From assembly GCF_900129375.1 (NCBI RefSeq), contig NZ_FQVN01000010.1, positions 62,001 through 126,000 on the forward strand: a DNA stretch of 64,000 nucleotides, written 5' to 3'. Under the pieces are notes generated by a model, which searched no databases, had not been told where the DNA came from, and worked only from the letters and a program-made list of their open reading frames with translations. Shown here one piece after another: positions 62,351 to 64,000 of this stretch (position 1 is its first letter; each line of letters starts with the position of its first letter). The DNA is from Streptoalloteichus hindustanus (lineage in GTDB: Bacteria > Actinomycetota > Actinomycetes > Mycobacteriales > Pseudonocardiaceae). The position numbers and the translations under genes are program-made.

Positions 62351-62459
62351 TTGTCCACAGGCGCTCTGGTTGTCCACAGGGCGCGGTGATGCGGTTTTGC
62401 GGCGGGGTGGGGGCCGATAGGCTGGAGCAGGGCTCGCCCCCCAGGGCGGGTGGGGGCTG
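62351..62459 (+). repeat. Dispersed DnaA-box/hairpin element, copy C
   Basis: TTGTCCACAG (62351-62360) and TTGTCCACAG (62370-62379), 19 bp apart, 37 bases of variable sequence, then the core ATAGGCTGGAGC...GGTGGGGGCTG (62417-62459). Box-to-core distance equals copy B exactly. Confidence 0.8.
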
Positions 62460-62571
62460 ACCTCAGGTGGGGCGGAAAGCCTTGCGGGGCACGGCTTTTC
62501 TGGACGCCCGGAGCGGGCTGTGCGGAGCCGGAGCCGGCATGGGGTTCCCGGGTGGTTCCACCTCGGCGAAG

Positions 62572-62717
62572 GGACCCGAGAGAAGGGTCCCGAGAAGAGC
62601 CTGGAGAAGAACATCGGCGTCGCCGTGACGCCCACCCCGATGGGGCGGCACGGCGACGCCAACGGTTCGCGGGGCCACGCCGGGTGTTCGAGGGGAGGTC
62701 GCACCCGACGTGGCCCC
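62572..62717. terminator. Three successive hairpins downstream of htrA
   Basis: GGGACCC/GGGTCCC (about 62572-62592); GGCGTCGCCGTG (62616-62627) with CACGGCGACGCC (62649-62660); GGGGCCACGCCGGGTG (62671-62686) with CACCCGACGTGGCCCC (62702-62717), one mismatch. They lie right after the htrA stop on the minus strand and probably include its terminator. Confidence 0.6.
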
Positions 62718-62757
62718 GACTCACCCGTCCCCCCGGGCAGTGCGGGACGGGACGTCG

Positions 62758-64000
62758 TCACTCGCTCGCCGGCTGGGACCCCAGGGTGACCTCGGCGGTG
62801 CGTTCCCCGCCGCCGTCGGCCCGCAGGGTCACCTTGACCTTGGTTCCGGGCGCGTACGACCGGACCGTCGCCACCAGCTCCTCGCTGCCGGAGATGCGCC
62901 GCGCGTCGACCTTGGTGATCACGTCGCCGGCCTTGAGGCCGGCCTGCTCGGCGCCGCTGCCGGACACGACCTCGGCGATCTCCGCGCCGCCCGCGCGGGC
63001 GGTCTTGGTCGAGACCCCCAGCACCGGTTGGGTGGCCCTGCCCTGCTCGGTCAGCTCCTTGGCCACCCGCTTGGCCTGGTCGATCGGGATGGCGAAGCCC
63101 AGGCCGACCGAGCCGGCCTGCCCGCCGGACCCGCTCTTCGGGCTGTAGATCACCGAGTTGATGCCGATCACCCGTCCCTGCCGATCGACCAGCGGGCCGC
63201 CGGAGTTGCCGGGGTTGATCGCGGCGTCGGTCTGGATGGCGTTGAGCACCAGCCGCACGTCGCTCTGCCCGTCGCCCGGCGAGACCGGCCGGTTCATCGC
63301 GCTGATGATGCCGCTGGTCACCGTGCCGGCGAGCTGGAACGGCGCGCCGATGGCCACGACCTCCTGGCCGACCTGGAGGTCGTCGGAGCGGCCGAGCTCG
63401 ACCTGGGGCAGTCTGGACGCGCCCTCGACCTTGACCACCGCCAGGTCGTAGGTGGGCGCCCGGCCCACGATCTGGGCGGGCAGGGTGCGCCCGTCCTGGA
63501 AGACCACGCCGATCCGGCCGCCGTTCGCCGCGGCCTCCACCACGTGGTTGTTGGTGAGGACGTAGCCGTCGCCGCTGATCACGAAGCCCGAGCCGGTGCC
63601 GGACTGGGTGCGGCCCTGCACCTGGAGTTCGACCACGCTGGGCAGCAGCTTCTGCGCCACCTGCTCGACCGACCCCGCCGGCGCGGAGTTCGCCGAGCGG
63701 GCCGCCGGCGGGGCCGCCTCCAGTGCGCTCGGCCCGTGGTACCGGTCCTTGGCCAACTCGTAGCCGACCCAGCCGCCGCCGACGCCGGCGCCGGTGGCCA
63801 GCGCCAGGGCCAGCAGGGCGGCGCCGACGAGCTTGCCGGCCCGGCTGGGCCGGGCTGGCTGGCCGGGGGGTGGGAGGAACACGCCGCCCTGGTGGGGCGC
63901 GCCGTGGCCGGGCGCCGGATCGGTCGGGCCGACGCCCGCCGCCGGGGTGGCACCCGCCGGCGGGACAGCTCCGCCGACGTGGGTGCCCTGCGGCCCGATG
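62758..64000 (-). CDS. htrA: HtrA/PepD-like membrane-anchored serine protease with PDZ domain (N-terminus off right edge)
   Basis: At least 414 codons are open to the right edge, so the start lies outside. The visible N-terminal part is a cytoplasmic proline/glycine-rich stretch, then one transmembrane helix (LVGAALLALALATGAGVGGG), then a trypsin-like domain with the triad in TNNHVVEA, YDLAVVKVEG and the catalytic serine in INPGNSGGPLVD, then a PDZ domain (SGSGAEQAGLKAGDVITKVD). Layout equals mycobacterial PepD (Rv0983), an envelope quality-control protease. Hairpins follow the stop. Confidence 0.92.
   Translation of the reverse strand, partial: IGPQGTHVGGAVPPAGATPAAGVGPTDPAPGHGAPHQGGVFLPPPGQPARPSRAGKLVGAALLALALATGAGVGGGWVGYELAKDRYHGPSALEAAPPAARSANSAPAGSVEQVAQKLLPSVVELQVQGRTQSGTGSGFVISGDGYVLTNNHVVEAAANGGRIGVVFQDGRTLPAQIVGRAPTYDLAVVKVEGASRLPQVELGRSDDLQVGQEVVAIGAPFQLAGTVTSGIISAMNRPVSPGDGQSDVRLVLNAIQTDAAINPGNSGGPLVDRQGRVIGINSVIYSPKSGSGGQAGSVGLGFAIPIDQAKRVAKELTEQGRATQPVLGVSTKTARAGGAEIAEVVSGSGAEQAGLKAGDVITKVDARRISGSEELVATVRSYAPGTKVKVTLRADGGGERTAEVTLGSQPASE

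Overview
High-GC actinomycete chromosome, most likely Pseudonocardiales (Actinosynnema/Saccharothrix/Lentzea type). The grounds are the GC-rich codon usage, many GTG starts, TAGGCT-type -10 boxes placed 6-8 bases before start codons (leaderless genes), and actinobacterial marker genes: rpfB, protein O-mannosyltransferase, Glp/GlpR, and an FmdB/Ruc gene under a CIRCE operator.

The backbone is a conserved housekeeping block. Recalled from memory, its order matches the Mycobacterium tuberculosis segment Rv0983-Rv1020 read from right to left: htrA/pepD, moaB, mscL, FmdB/Ruc, 5-FCL, galU, glp(moeA), rimJ, glpR, pmt/rsmI, pabB, metG, tatD, rpfB, ksgA(rsmA), ispE, fatty-acyl-AMP ligase, pth, rplY, prs, glmU, a TetR regulator and mfd. 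Departures from that order mark accessory insertions.

Layout. 1-100: 5' end of mfd (minus). About 450-14,000: accessory island with a secreted 3,310-residue RHS/YD-repeat polymorphic toxin (DNRLRE and LamG modules, RHS core, HINT domain, C-terminal PIN-like nuclease), small downstream genes (an immunity candidate of Ead/Ea22 type and a gene split by a TGA) and a divergent five-bladed tachylectin-like secreted protein. 14-18.5 kb: PQQ-type sugar dehydrogenase lipoprotein, TetR regulator plus fatty-acid desaturase behind two tandem palindromes, and an alpha/beta hydrolase. 18.5-26.8 kb: tRNA-Gln, GGDEF protein, glmU-prs, a membrane protein, NmrA-like oxidoreductase/HxlR pair, rplY and pth. 26.8-40.6 kb (minus strand): fatty-acyl-AMP ligase, ABC-F protein, ispE, a SAM-riboswitch-controlled metNIQ cassette, rsmA, rpfB, tatD, metG. 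40.7-43.2 kb: PadR regulator and DrrAB-like ABC exporter. 43.3-50.6 kb: pabB, rsmI, pmt, M28 peptidase, MFS transporter. 50.6-64 kb: repeat-rich gap, tRNA-Ala, glpR, acetyltransferase, glp, galU, 5-FCL, FmdB/Ruc, SAF protein, mscL, moaB, TetR, a short DUF6493-like protein, and an HtrA protease running off the right edge.

The most interesting non-coding signal is a dispersed element of about 110 bp with three copies (23.3, 50.9 and 62.4 kb). Each copy has two DnaA-box-like sequences about 20 bp apart, followed at fixed distance by a TAGGCT -10 box and a conserved GC-rich hairpin. It looks like a family of small-RNA or replication-linked elements.
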